64,000 nucleotides of DNA. Source: Chloracidobacterium thermophilum B. Its GTDB lineage: Bacteria > Acidobacteriota > Blastocatellia > Chloracidobacteriales > Chloracidobacteriaceae. The stretch covers positions 1,905,501 to 1,969,500 of the forward strand of contig NC_016024.1 in assembly GCF_000226295.1 (NCBI RefSeq), written 5' to 3'. The notes under the pieces were generated by a model. It did no database searches, was not told where the DNA came from, and saw only the letters and a program-made list of their open reading frames with translations. Below are positions 38,509-47,355 of this stretch, piece by piece (the stretch's first letter is position 1; the number at the start of each line of letters is the position of its first letter). Made by a program: the position numbers and the translations under genes.

Positions 38509-40446
38509 ATGTCTGACGTTTCGCCGTCACCTTCCACCTTGAACCGTCCACGCTGGCAACCGGCGCTGCTGGGGCTGCTGCTCGTATGGGGGGTGGCCAT
38601 CCTGCCGTCGGCGCTGCCGCGTCCATGGGGACTTCTCGACGAACAGGCTGCGTGGAGCATGGCTACGAGCCACGGCTGGATGGATATGCTCATTGGCCGG
38701 AATGATTGCCACCGCTACCGTCCTGTACACTGGTTTTACCATGCTGCGATTGTTTATGGACTAGGTCCTTCAAGAACGGTCCACCACTTGGTTCAGGCGA
38801 TCGTGCTGGGGCTGTTTGGCGGCGGATACATGCTGCTCATGGCACAGCAGGCCCGGGTGCAGTCGTGGCTGGCGTGGAGCCTCCCGGCGCTCTTCTTTGT
38901 GCAGGCACCTCTGGCTGAAAATACCTACACGCTGGCCAAGCCTGACTGGATGACGGCGCTGGGCCTGCTGGGCGCGCTGGCATTTGGGCTGCTGGCGCTG
39001 ACTCGGCCGGTACGGTGGCCATGGTGGCTGTTGGCAGTTAGCGTGTGCGTGGGGGGCGCGGTGCTTGTTAAGGAAAGCGGACTGGTGGCCATCGGCACGG
39101 TGGCGTTACTCGGGCTGGCCGGTTACGCCGTGCAGGGCTGGCGCGGGCGCGGGCTGCTCATCTGGCAGGCCGTGGCGGTGCTGCTGTTTGTCGGGACGTA
39201 CTGGCTGCCCTCCAAGTATCTCATCCAGCCGACAACCTACCGCCTGACGCTGGCCGACCTGTCGCTGCGCAGCATGGCTTTCAACGGCTACATCTACCTT
39301 ACCAAGTATCCTGAACTGTTCATGCTCGGCGGCGGCGCGCTGGCCGGTCTCTGGTTTGACCGGCAACGTCTCAGTAGGCGGCATCCGGTCGGACTGCTGG
39401 CCGGGGTGGCCTTTCTTTCCGGGCTGGCCGTCCTTGGGCTGCTCATTGTCTGGAAGTGGCCCTGCGGGTACTTTCTCATGCCGGTCGTTGCCTGCTGGCT
39501 GGCGGCCCTGCTGCTGACGGCCGATGCGCTGGCGTCGTTGCCCCGGCCGGGGCGGCAGGTGGTCATCGGGGTGGGGCTGCTGTGGCTGGCGCTCAACGTG
39601 GCGGGCTTTGCCCAGACGGCCCGGCTGCAACGGGCCTGCTGGCACGGCTGTGGTATGTTCATTGAAACCTATGTCCGCCAAGGCGCGCCTGGTTCCCGCC
39701 TGTTTTTTCCCGAACAGGTGTCCAAAGCTGAAGTTCCCACTGAGGCTGACAATCAGATCAAGCGGCGCGGCAACGAACGGCTCGGCGCACTGGCCGGCGC
39801 TGGCGCCTTTGCGCTGGGAGACGATCCCGAAAACGCCGACCTGCGTCTTCCGACCGCCGGCGATTACCTTGCCCTGCGCCACTATGCGCGGGCCTTCGGC
39901 AAGCACGTACGCCTGTTTGAGGACTGCGCCACCGACCGACTGCTGCCGCGCCTGGAAGCCCTGGGCTGGCAACTCACACGGGTCGGGGCATATCACTTCC
40001 AGATGCCCAACTTCGTGCCCGGACGCGACCTGGGTCGCACCGTACGCCTGGAACACGATCTCTACCGGCTCGACGCGCCGCCGCCGGTACACTTTGCGCT
40101 CAATGGCGGCCGGTGGCGGACGGATGACTGGGCCGGGCCACGGCTGACGCTGCTGGTCAACCGTCCGGGCCGTCTGGTCATCACGGGGGAGCTGCCCGCC
40201 GGGCACCCGGCTTCAGTCACGGTTGACAGCCTTGTGGATGGCGTCACCGCCAACCGGCAGACGCTGGTGGCCGGGCAGTCATCCACGTGGGAAATCACGG
40301 TTGCCGGGGCTGCGCCCGGTCGGTCCGTCGCCGTGACGTTGCAGGCGGCTCCGGCCTGGCCGGCGGAACAACTTGGCTTGCGCCCCAAGGGCGAGCCGCT
40401 ATCGTGGCAGTTACGGCACATCCGGTTCATTCCAGACGAAACATGA
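38509..40446 (+). CDS. Multi-pass membrane protein, GT-C glycosyltransferase-like
   Basis: 645 residues. About ten membrane helices occupy residues 20-400, followed by a soluble C-terminal domain of about 240 residues. The first loop carries acidic residues (GLLDEQAAWSM) and RYRPVHWFYH, a pattern recalling GT-C enzymes that use polyprenyl-linked sugars. There is no recognised named family. It could add side sugars on the periplasmic face. Start chosen at the ATG 38509, eight bases after the upstream stop. Confidence 0.72.
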   Translation: MSDVSPSPSTLNRPRWQPALLGLLLVWGVAILPSALPRPWGLLDEQAAWSMATSHGWMDMLIGRNDCHRYRPVHWFYHAAIVYGLGPSRTVHHLVQAIVLGLFGGGYMLLMAQQARVQSWLAWSLPALFFVQAPLAENTYTLAKPDWMTALGLLGALAFGLLALTRPVRWPWWLLAVSVCVGGAVLVKESGLVAIGTVALLGLAGYAVQGWRGRGLLIWQAVAVLLFVGTYWLPSKYLIQPTTYRLTLADLSLRSMAFNGYIYLTKYPELFMLGGGALAGLWFDRQRLSRRHPVGLLAGVAFLSGLAVLGLLIVWKWPCGYFLMPVVACWLAALLLTADALASLPRPGRQVVIGVGLLWLALNVAGFAQTARLQRACWHGCGMFIETYVRQGAPGSRLFFPEQVSKAEVPTEADNQIKRRGNERLGALAGAGAFALGDDPENADLRLPTAGDYLALRHYARAFGKHVRLFEDCATDRLLPRLEALGWQLTRVGAYHFQMPNFVPGRDLGRTVRLEHDLYRLDAPPPVHFALNGGRWRTDDWAGPRLTLLVNRPGRLVITGELPAGHPASVTVDSLVDGVTANRQTLVAGQSSTWEITVAGAAPGRSVAVTLQAAPAWPAEQLGLRPKGEPLSWQLRHIRFIPDET

Positions 40447-40456
40447 GGCATTTCCA

Positions 40457-41593
40457 ATGTTTGGCATTGTCGTCACCACCATTTATGACGGCGCGTTTAT
40501 TGATGCTTACCATGAGCACTTCGAGCGTTACGGACGCACGGCAGAGGTCAGGTTTTACGTCGTCGGCGATCTGACGACGCCGGAAGCCTGCGCCGAGCGG
40601 GTTCGCGCCTACACCCGCCGGGGGCTGCCCTGGTTTTTCCTCACCCCGGACGACCAGCGCGCCTTTCTTTCGGATTTCCCGGCACTGGCGGCCGAAATCC
40701 CCTGGCGCAGCGACAACCGGCGCAATGTCGGCTTTCTGATGGCCTACCGCGACGGCTGCGACCCCATCATCAGCATTGACGACGACAACTATCCCACGCC
40801 CGGCTGGGATTTTCTCGGCGAACATGCCGTCACGGGGTGCGACGTGACCCTGCCCGTGGCGGTCGGCAGCGACAACTGGTTCAACATCTGCTCGATGATG
40901 ACGGTGGACTGCCCGCCACTGGGCGGAGGGCAGACGGTATATCCACGCGGTTTTCCCTATCCGCGCCGGACGCTCGCCTGCGGAACAGTCAGCGCCACGG
41001 CGGAAACCGGGCGCGTCGCCGTCAATGCCGGCCTGTGGTCAGGCGACCCGGATGTTGACGCGGCAACGCGCATTGTCACGCGCTGCGCCACGCGGGAAGC
41101 CTTCACCCAGAGCTACCTGCTCGGACGCGGCGTGCGGTCGCCCATCAACACGCAGAACACGGCCGTGATGCGCGCCGCACTGCCGGCTTACTACTACGTC
41201 AAAATGGGCGTCTCGCTGGCCGGCCTCAAACTGGACCGGTTTGGCGACATCTTCAGCGGCTACTTTGTGCAACTGTGCGCTGAGGCCGTCGGGCACCGGG
41301 TGCGCGTCGGCTCGCCCGTGGTGGAGCATCGCCGCACGCCCCACAACCTGTATGTTGACCTGTGGCACGAGCTGGCCGGGATGGTCGTACTGGACGACAT
41401 GCTGCCGTTGCTCGAAACGCCGCTGACGCCAGCCACGGACTACGGGACGGCGGCCCTTGAACTGGCCGACCGGATTGAAGCCTGGGCCGCCGGGCAGAAC
41501 GGGTTTCTGTGGGGCGAGGCGTTGCAGGACTACTTCCGCAATGTCGCGGCCAACCTGCGGCTGTGGGTTGCCGCCTGCCGCCAACTCGACTGA
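40457..41593 (+). CDS. GT-A-like protein, possible GT75/STELLO-like relative
   Basis: 378 residues. GIVVTTIYDGAF opens the protein and IISIDDDNYP is at about 112-121. The triple-Asp segment recalls reversibly glycosylated proteins (GT75) and STELLO-like proteins, in which DxD-type motifs bind UDP-sugar and metal. I am unsure of the family. It sits among sugar-transfer genes, so a nucleotide-sugar mutase or transferase role is plausible. Start at the ATG 40457 rather than the longer frame from 40373, which overlaps the membrane protein gene. Confidence 0.65.
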   Translation: MFGIVVTTIYDGAFIDAYHEHFERYGRTAEVRFYVVGDLTTPEACAERVRAYTRRGLPWFFLTPDDQRAFLSDFPALAAEIPWRSDNRRNVGFLMAYRDGCDPIISIDDDNYPTPGWDFLGEHAVTGCDVTLPVAVGSDNWFNICSMMTVDCPPLGGGQTVYPRGFPYPRRTLACGTVSATAETGRVAVNAGLWSGDPDVDAATRIVTRCATREAFTQSYLLGRGVRSPINTQNTAVMRAALPAYYYVKMGVSLAGLKLDRFGDIFSGYFVQLCAEAVGHRVRVGSPVVEHRRTPHNLYVDLWHELAGMVVLDDMLPLLETPLTPATDYGTAALELADRIEAWAAGQNGFLWGEALQDYFRNVAANLRLWVAACRQLD

Positions 41594-41596
41594 CGC

Positions 41597-42661
41597 ATGG
41601 TTACGTCGGAAGCGCGCTACGCTCCGGTGTCACTCGTGACGACCGTACTCAACGACCTGGAGGGCTGCCGGGCGTTTTTTGCCGCCATGGAGCGGCAAAC
41701 GCTCTGCCCACGGGAAATCGTCGTGGTGGACGGCGGCTCGCGCGATGGCACGTGGGAGTTCCTGCAAGCCTACTGCCCACGACTCGACTACCGGCTGGTC
41801 GTCGCCCGTGAAGACGGCTGCAACGTCGCCCGCGGCCGCAATTTGGCCATTCAGCGCGCAACACACGACATCATCGTTTCCACGGATGTGGGCTGCCAGT
41901 GGGATGACCGCTGGCTGGAGGAACTGGCCGCGCCGCTGCTCGAAGATGCCACGCTGGAGGCCGTCATGGGCAGTTGGATGGTGCGCTACGAAGACCTGCC
42001 CGACGTGTGGGCGCGGGTTGAATTTGCCATGCACCGGGAATTTGCCCTGCGGGCGACGGCCACCGCCCATGCGTCTTCGCGCGCCATTGCCTACCGCAAG
42101 CGTCTGTGGGAACGGCTTGGCGGTTATCCCGAAGACCTGACGCTGGCAGCGGATGACATGGTGTTTGCGCTGCTGCTCCACGCTACAACCACGCGCGTAG
42201 CCGGCACCCCGACACCGCGCTGTTTCTGGGAGCGGCCGGCAACCCTGCGCCGGTTCCGGCGCGAAGCGGAACGCAACTTTTTCGGCGCTGGCGAGGCGGA
42301 TATCTGGCGCACGTACGGGTTGCTCGTCGGCGGACGGCTGCTGGTTGAACTTCTGGCCTGGCCCATAGGGCTGCTGGTTGGTTTGCTCGAAATCATCTGG
42401 CTGGGACGCCTGCCGGTCATCGGCGGACTGCTGCTGCTGGCCGGTGCGACCCTGACGGCCCTGCGGCTGTGGCGGTTGCGGGCGGCAATGGCGCGTTACC
42501 GTGAGCGTGGCGGACAGGGCGGCTGGTGGCGCATTCCGCTGTTTGATTATGCTACGAAGTGGTCGGCGCTGCGGGGCTACTGGCGCGGCTGGTGGCAGGG
42601 ACGCCGCCGGTGCTGGGACTGTCGCCAGCGTCTGCGCCAAGCAGGGGTCTCACCATGGTAG
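41597..42661 (+). CDS. Glycosyltransferase family 2 with C-terminal membrane helices
   Basis: 354 residues. GT-A motifs VSLVTTVLND, VVVDGGSRDGTW and STDVGCQWDD. Residues about 240-290 contain two hydrophobic helices (LVGGRLLVELLAWPIGLLVG, then GGLLLLAGATL), so it is membrane-bound. It may synthesise or extend the chain at the membrane. Its end overlaps the esterase start by seven bases. Confidence 0.87.
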   Translation: MVTSEARYAPVSLVTTVLNDLEGCRAFFAAMERQTLCPREIVVVDGGSRDGTWEFLQAYCPRLDYRLVVAREDGCNVARGRNLAIQRATHDIIVSTDVGCQWDDRWLEELAAPLLEDATLEAVMGSWMVRYEDLPDVWARVEFAMHREFALRATATAHASSRAIAYRKRLWERLGGYPEDLTLAADDMVFALLLHATTTRVAGTPTPRCFWERPATLRRFRREAERNFFGAGEADIWRTYGLLVGGRLLVELLAWPIGLLVGLLEIIWLGRLPVIGGLLLLAGATLTALRLWRLRAAMARYRERGGQGGWWRIPLFDYATKWSALRGYWRGWWQGRRRCWDCRQRLRQAGVSPW

Positions 42662-43758
42662 CCAGGCGGCACTTCTTCGCCGTCTGGGGGACGGCCCTGC
42701 TGCTGCCGGTGCTGCTGGCCGGTCTGGCTGTCTGGAACAACTGGTTCGGGCTGCGCCGTACACTCTACCTTGACCGCCGGATTCATGCCGTTTCCTTTCC
42801 GGGCGATGGGCAGGTGGTGCAGCGCGGCGCGGACGGAACAGCATCCGTCGGGTTCACCGGCCGGGCAGGCTGGCTGGCACAGACCGTTGAAGTGGCCGTC
42901 GCCAATGCCGATGACCGCTCGGTGCCTGAGTGGCAAACGCTGGCCGTGCCAACCTGGACGCAATTTCAGGGCACGCTGCGGCTGCCGACCGGCTGCCAAC
43001 CGGTCTGGCTGCGTGTCGGCAAGCCACATTCGCCGGGGATGTTCAATCACGTTGAAGTGGGCGAAGTATGCGTTGGCGAGGTGTTCATCGTTGCCGGGCA
43101 GTCCAACGCGGCCGGGAGCTGCACGACGCTGTTTTCGGCCGCGTCGCCACTGGTGCGCACGGGTCTCGTCGATGAAGACGGGCATCTGACGTGGCGCACT
43201 GGACACGATCCCCAAGTGCTCAACGGCGGCGGTTCGGTCTGGCCGCTGGTGGGCGACCTGTTGGTGCAACGCCTCGGCACGCCGGTCGGGTTTGTCAATG
43301 TGGCCGTCGGCGGCAGCAGCATCCGCGACTGGGCCCCCGGAGCGCCCCACTTCCAGCGTCTGGTGCAGGTGCTTCAGACGCTTGGCCCCCACGGCGCGCG
43401 CGCCATTCTGTGGCATCAGGGCGAAAGTGACAGCGCCATGGCGGCTGACGAATACGCCACCCGCCTGACGGCCATTATCGAAGCCACCCGCGCAGCCGTC
43501 CGAACGGAGACGCCGCTGACGTGGGTTGTTGCGCGGGCATCCTTCAAGGAAGGGCAGACCTTTGCTGGCGTACGTGATGGCCAACGCCGCGTCTGGGAAA
43601 CCGGACTGGCGCTGCCCGGACCGGACACCGACGAGCTTGGCTCCGACCTGCGCCAGCCCGACCAGGTGCATTTCAACGCGGCCGGCACATTGGCTGCAGC
43701 CCGGCTGTGGGCGGCGGCGCTGCTGCGGGAAGTCTTTCACCGTCCTGCGGAACCTTGA
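42655..43758 (+). CDS. Sialate O-acetylesterase-like SGNH protein, membrane-anchored
   Basis: 367 residues. One N-terminal hydrophobic helix (about 8-24) anchors or exports the protein. Next comes a beta-rich region and the catalytic domain with FIVAGQSNAAG (Ser nucleophile in GQSN) and WHQGESDSA, motifs of the SASA/DUF303 carbohydrate esterase family. It may trim acetyl groups that the neighbouring acetyltransferase adds. Start at the ATG 42655. Confidence 0.82.
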   Translation: MVARRHFFAVWGTALLLPVLLAGLAVWNNWFGLRRTLYLDRRIHAVSFPGDGQVVQRGADGTASVGFTGRAGWLAQTVEVAVANADDRSVPEWQTLAVPTWTQFQGTLRLPTGCQPVWLRVGKPHSPGMFNHVEVGEVCVGEVFIVAGQSNAAGSCTTLFSAASPLVRTGLVDEDGHLTWRTGHDPQVLNGGGSVWPLVGDLLVQRLGTPVGFVNVAVGGSSIRDWAPGAPHFQRLVQVLQTLGPHGARAILWHQGESDSAMAADEYATRLTAIIEATRAAVRTETPLTWVVARASFKEGQTFAGVRDGQRRVWETGLALPGPDTDELGSDLRQPDQVHFNAAGTLAAARLWAAALLREVFHRPAEP

Positions 43759-43869
43759 TACCTGTCTGGATTTGGGCGGCATCCGGTGGATGTTTTCCGT
43801 CATACCGGCGGAATTGCCCTTCGTTGGCGTTCCTGCTAGCGTCCGGGTTGTTGATGTGCAGATTGTCCT

Positions 43870-44475
43870 ATGGCGTCCTCTCCCCAGCCACCCCTCCTGC
43901 CAACCGAGATTGCGGCGGCGGCTTTGCGTGAACACGCGGAAGTTGCCGCCGCACTGCCGCCACTCCTGCCCACGATTGCGGAGTTGGCCACCCGGCTGGT
44001 GGAGACCCTCCGCCGCGATGGGCGCGTTCTGCTATGCGGCAACGGCGGTTCGGCTGCCGATGCCCAACACCTGGCCGCCGAACTCGTCGGACGCTTTCTC
44101 TGTGACCGCCGGCCGTTTCCAGCCCTGGCGCTGACGACGGACACTTCGATCCTGACCGCCGTAGCCAACGACATCGGCTATATGGAAGTCTTTGCCCGGC
44201 AGGTGCTGGCGCTGGGGCGTCCGGGCGACCTGCTCATAGCGATTTCCACCAGCGGCAACAGCCCCAGTGTGCTCCGTGCAGCCGAAGCGGCCCGGCAGCA
44301 GGGACTGATGGTGGCCGGACTGACCGGACGTACCGGCGGCAGGCTGCGCCCCCTGTGCGACCTGTGCTTATGCGTCCCTTCCGAGGCGACGCCGCGCATT
44401 CAGGAAATGCACATCCTCATCGGGCATATTCTGTGCGACGTGGCGGAACGTACCTTGGGCGAGGTTGAGCGATGA
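43870..44475 (+). CDS. gmhA: Phosphoheptose isomerase
   Basis: 201-residue SIS-domain protein. [21 protein letters not shown] and [10 protein letters not shown] are the sugar-phosphate binding motifs of GmhA, which converts sedoheptulose 7-phosphate to D-glycero-D-manno-heptose 7-phosphate. Its place in the locus suggests a heptose in the glycan. The start of the next gene overlaps its stop (ATGA). No hldE-type gene is next to it. Confidence 0.9.
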   Translation: MASSPQPPLLPTEIAAAALREHAEVAAALPPLLPTIAELATRLVETLRRDGRVLLCGNGGSAADAQHLAAELVGRFLCDRRPFPALALTTDTSILTAVANDIGYMEVFARQVLALGRPGDLLIAISTSGNSPSVLRAAEAARQQGLMVAGLTGRTGGRLRPLCDLCLCVPSEATPRIQEMHILIGHILCDVAERTLGEVER

Positions 44476-45011
44476 CGCCGCGCGTGCTGGCCGGAAGCCT
44501 GCTCAGTTACGCCTACAATCACTGGCTGACGCATTGCCCTTCGCATTACGTCCGCCGGGCTTATCTGCGGGCCTATCTGGGCGCATGTGGTACGCAGACG
44601 TGGGTTCAGATGGGCTGCCGGTTTCTCAACGGCCGCAAGGTGTTCTTCGGCCCGCGCAATGCGATCAACTTCGGCTGTCTGTTTGACGGCCGGCGCTACG
44701 CCATTCGGACGGGCAGCGATGTTTCCATCGGCCCGGAAGCCACCATTCTCACCCTTGGCCACGATCCCCAGTCGCCGGATTTTGCCGATCAGGGCGGTGA
44801 GGTCATCATTGGCGACCGGGTATGGATTGCTTACCGCGCCATTGTCATGCCCGGTGTCACCCTTGGCGAAGGGGCTGTGGTGGCCGCCGGCGCAGTCGTC
44901 ACGCAGGACGTACCGCCCTACACCATCGTTGGCGGCGTTCCGGCCCGTCCCATCGGCACGCGGGAGACCAATCTGCGCTACCGGCTTGACTACGCGCCTT
45001 TTCTCATCTGA
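44472..45011 (+). CDS. Hexapeptide-repeat acyltransferase (left-handed beta-helix)
   Basis: 179 residues. Repeated hexapeptides ([46 protein letters not shown]) mark a trimeric beta-helix acetyltransferase of the WcaF/maltose acetyltransferase type. Probably O-acetylates a sugar with acetyl-CoA. Last gene of the polysaccharide run; its end faces the FecCD gene. Confidence 0.88.
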   Translation: MTPRVLAGSLLSYAYNHWLTHCPSHYVRRAYLRAYLGACGTQTWVQMGCRFLNGRKVFFGPRNAINFGCLFDGRRYAIRTGSDVSIGPEATILTLGHDPQSPDFADQGGEVIIGDRVWIAYRAIVMPGVTLGEGAVVAAGAVVTQDVPPYTIVGGVPARPIGTRETNLRYRLDYAPFLI

Positions 45012-45030
45012 AAGCTTGCAGGCTTCAGGC

Positions 45031-46065
45031 TCAGGGGCCGGGCCGCAGCAACAGCCGCAGAAAGTACGGCGCGCCGATCAGGGCCGTGATGATCCCCAAC
45101 CGGATTTCTTCGGGGCGATTGACCGTCCGCGCCAGCAGGTCTGCACCCACCAGAAACGCCGCCCCCACCAGCGCACAGGCCGGAATCAGCACCCGGTGCC
45201 GGGGGCCGACGAGCAGGCGGACGGCGTGGGGCACGATCAAGCCCACAAACCCGATGATCCCGCCCACGGCCACGGCGGCTCCGGTCAGCAGCGCCGCCGA
45301 CAGCAGGATGATCCACGTCGTCCGCCGGGTTTCCACGCCCAGCGCCCGGGCATCTTCCTCACCAAGCGACATCACATCGAGTTCGGCGGCATAGGCCAGC
45401 GCCACCCCGGCTCCCAGCAGGAAACAGGGCGCGAGCAGCCGCACGTGCAGCCATGTCCGGCTGTCAAATCCGCCCATCAGCCAGAAGGAAATTTCCTGGG
45501 CGACTTCCCACCGTTTCCATGCGAGTGAAACGAGCAGCGCCGTGAACGCGCCGCACAGCGCCCCGATGGCCACTCCCGCCAGCAGAAGCGTGGTGACGGG
45601 CACGCGCCCGGCCCGGACGGTCAGACCATAGACGGCCACCAGCGCCAGGGCGCTTCCGACGAAAGAGAAGGCTGGAATGTAGAGCGGCGAAACGGCTGCG
45701 AGTCCGGCTGAAATGGCCATAACGGCCCCCAGCGCGCCTCCCGCGCTCGTGCCGATGATGTCCGGCGACGCCAGCGGATTGCGAAACAACCCCTGCATCT
45801 GCACTCCGGCCACAGCCAGCGCTGCACCGACCAGGGCTGCCACGAGTACCCGTGGCAACCGCAGCGCCCAGACAATGGCTTCTTCCGTGGGCGTGAAGCG
45901 TGGCCAATCGAGCCACGGAAACGCCCTAGCAGCCAGAACCGAAACGACCGTCGCTGGCGGGAGCGTGACGCTTCCGATGGCCACGGCCAATACCACGGCG
46001 GTGGCCAGCAGCCCCAGCGCCAGAGCGAAAAACAGGGCAGGTGACGGAAGCAAACGGCGCGTCAT
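45031..46065 (-). CDS. FecCD-family iron-siderophore/B12 ABC permease
   Basis: 344 residues from the ATG at 46065, which overlaps the stop of the small membrane protein gene (ATGA). About ten membrane helices; family signatures LRLPRVLVAALVGAALAVAG, QGLFRNPLASPDIIGTSAGG and IIGFVGLIVPHAVR are clear. It should import siderophore, haem or cobalamin with a BtuF-like binding protein and a BtuD-like ATPase. Neither is adjacent here; the next gene downstream is on the other strand. Confidence 0.92.
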   Translation of the reverse strand: MTRRLLPSPALFFALALGLLATAVVLAVAIGSVTLPPATVVSVLAARAFPWLDWPRFTPTEEAIVWALRLPRVLVAALVGAALAVAGVQMQGLFRNPLASPDIIGTSAGGALGAVMAISAGLAAVSPLYIPAFSFVGSALALVAVYGLTVRAGRVPVTTLLLAGVAIGALCGAFTALLVSLAWKRWEVAQEISFWLMGGFDSRTWLHVRLLAPCFLLGAGVALAYAAELDVMSLGEEDARALGVETRRTTWIILLSAALLTGAAVAVGGIIGFVGLIVPHAVRLLVGPRHRVLIPACALVGAAFLVGADLLARTVNRPEEIRLGIITALIGAPYFLRLLLRPGP

Positions 46066-46244
46066 GGACGAAAGTGGCGCGTCAGCCAGTCCAGCAGCAG
46101 GATCACAACGGCAACATAGAGCAACGTAGCCGTATAGACCGGCCACCAGCGCGACGGCGGGGATGTTTCCGGCGGCTGCTGTTTTTTCGACGGCAACGCA
46201 CCGGGCAACCACGCCTTCCGGTCGGGTGCGTGATCAGGAAGCAT
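46062..46244 (-). CDS. Small single-pass membrane protein
   Basis: 60 residues. A polar, Pro/Lys-rich N-terminus is followed by one strong membrane helix (about 37-53: TATLLYVAVVILLLDWL) and a short basic tail. It overlaps the Uma2 gene at its start by 11 bases and the FecCD start by ATGA, so all three are probably one operon. Such coupling is the main evidence that it is real. Function unknown. Confidence 0.6.
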   Translation of the reverse strand: MLPDHAPDRKAWLPGALPSKKQQPPETSPPSRWWPVYTATLLYVAVVILLLDWLTRHFRP

Positions 46245-47178
46245 CGTCTGTCTGTTGCCCCAGGCGGGTGCGCAACCGCGCCAGTTCATCGAGCAGGGCG
46301 GCCCTGGCCTGTTGTTCGGCCGCAGCACGGGCTTCGGCTTCCTTCGCACGAGCTTCAGCTTCCAATCGTGCCTGCTGCTCAGCGGCGGCCTGGGCTTCGG
46401 CTTCCTTCGCACGGGCTTCGGCTTCCTTCGCACGGGCTTCAGCTTCCAACCGTGCCCGCTGCTCGGCGGCGGCCGCGGCCTCAGCTTCCTTCACGCGGGC
46501 TTCAGCTTCCAATCGTGCCTGCTGCTCGGCTTCAAGGCGCGCGATCTCCTGCCGAATGGCCTCACTGGTCCAGATTGGTGTCAGAACGACTGATGTCTCC
46601 AACGGATACCCTCCGAGTGCGGCAAGCTCAAAGACCGTGCCCGGGACATAGACCTTTTCCTCCCGGTACCGGCCCTGCTCCACGTCCGGGTCGCGGTTGA
46701 CAATCACCTGTTTGCGCTTCTCATCCACAATCACATACTCGCCAATGCCGCGCCGGGCGTATTCCTGCCGCTTCACACCGTAATCCTGACGCCAGTTCTT
46801 GCTCGCAACTTCAATAGCCAGCAGGACATCATCGTTCAACCGCAAAACATCGTCCTGCTGCGTGGCTCTGTATGCGGCCAGCTTGCTTTCTGCCGTCTGC
46901 TCCCGACACACCAGAAGGTCAGGCACCCGCACGGTCAGCGGTTCGGTCTGGACACCCGTTTCCAGCATGGCGATGTAGGGCAGGTTGCGCTCGGCAATGG
47001 CCCGCATCAAATACACCAGCAGAGCCTGTTCAATGAGCTGATGTTTGAAACCCGGTGGCGCCACTTCGACGGGAACCCCCCGCACAAGTTCAAAGAAGCC
47101 ATCCCGCTCGGCATAGACGAGGAATTCCTCGATGGTCATGGGCGTCGCCGGCGGCGTCACAGTCGAAGGCGAAGACAT
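46234..47178 (-). CDS. Uma2-family (DUF820) protein with coiled-coil tail
   Basis: 314 residues from the ATG at 47178. The N-terminal 190 residues match Uma2: FFELVRGVPVEVAPP, RVPDLLVCRE, LLAIEVASKN, EYARRGIGEYVIVD, a PD-(D/E)xK-type nuclease core. The rest is an Ala/Glu/Arg heptad-repeat coiled coil of about 100 residues, much longer than usual. Members are abundant in cyanobacteria and acidobacteria, and function is unknown. First gene of the unit with the small membrane protein and FecCD permease. Confidence 0.82.
   Translation of the reverse strand: MSSPSTVTPPATPMTIEEFLVYAERDGFFELVRGVPVEVAPPGFKHQLIEQALLVYLMRAIAERNLPYIAMLETGVQTEPLTVRVPDLLVCREQTAESKLAAYRATQQDDVLRLNDDVLLAIEVASKNWRQDYGVKRQEYARRGIGEYVIVDEKRKQVIVNRDPDVEQGRYREEKVYVPGTVFELAALGGYPLETSVVLTPIWTSEAIRQEIARLEAEQQARLEAEARVKEAEAAAAAEQRARLEAEARAKEAEARAKEAEAQAAAEQQARLEAEARAKEAEARAAAEQQARAALLDELARLRTRLGQQTDDAS
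46280..46545. repeat. Heptad-coding 21-bp imperfect repeats
   Basis: Multiple 21-base units of the type cttcggcttccttcgcacgg, coding on the minus strand for EAEARAK-like heptads of the Uma2 coiled coil. Neighbouring units are close to identical and so prone to slippage. Confidence 0.75.
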
Positions 47179-47355
47179 GGCGGGCGTGCCTCCCGGCAGC
47201 AGGATGAAGGCTGTGACGGCAGTGTGAACAACCGGACAAACCAAGGCAAGTATTCAAAGCCCCGCCCACCCGGCGCCCGGACGGGCGACGCTCAGGCCCC
47301 GGCTTGCAAGTCCTCACTACTTCAGACTTTGGGCAGATGACCCGGCAGCCCCAGA

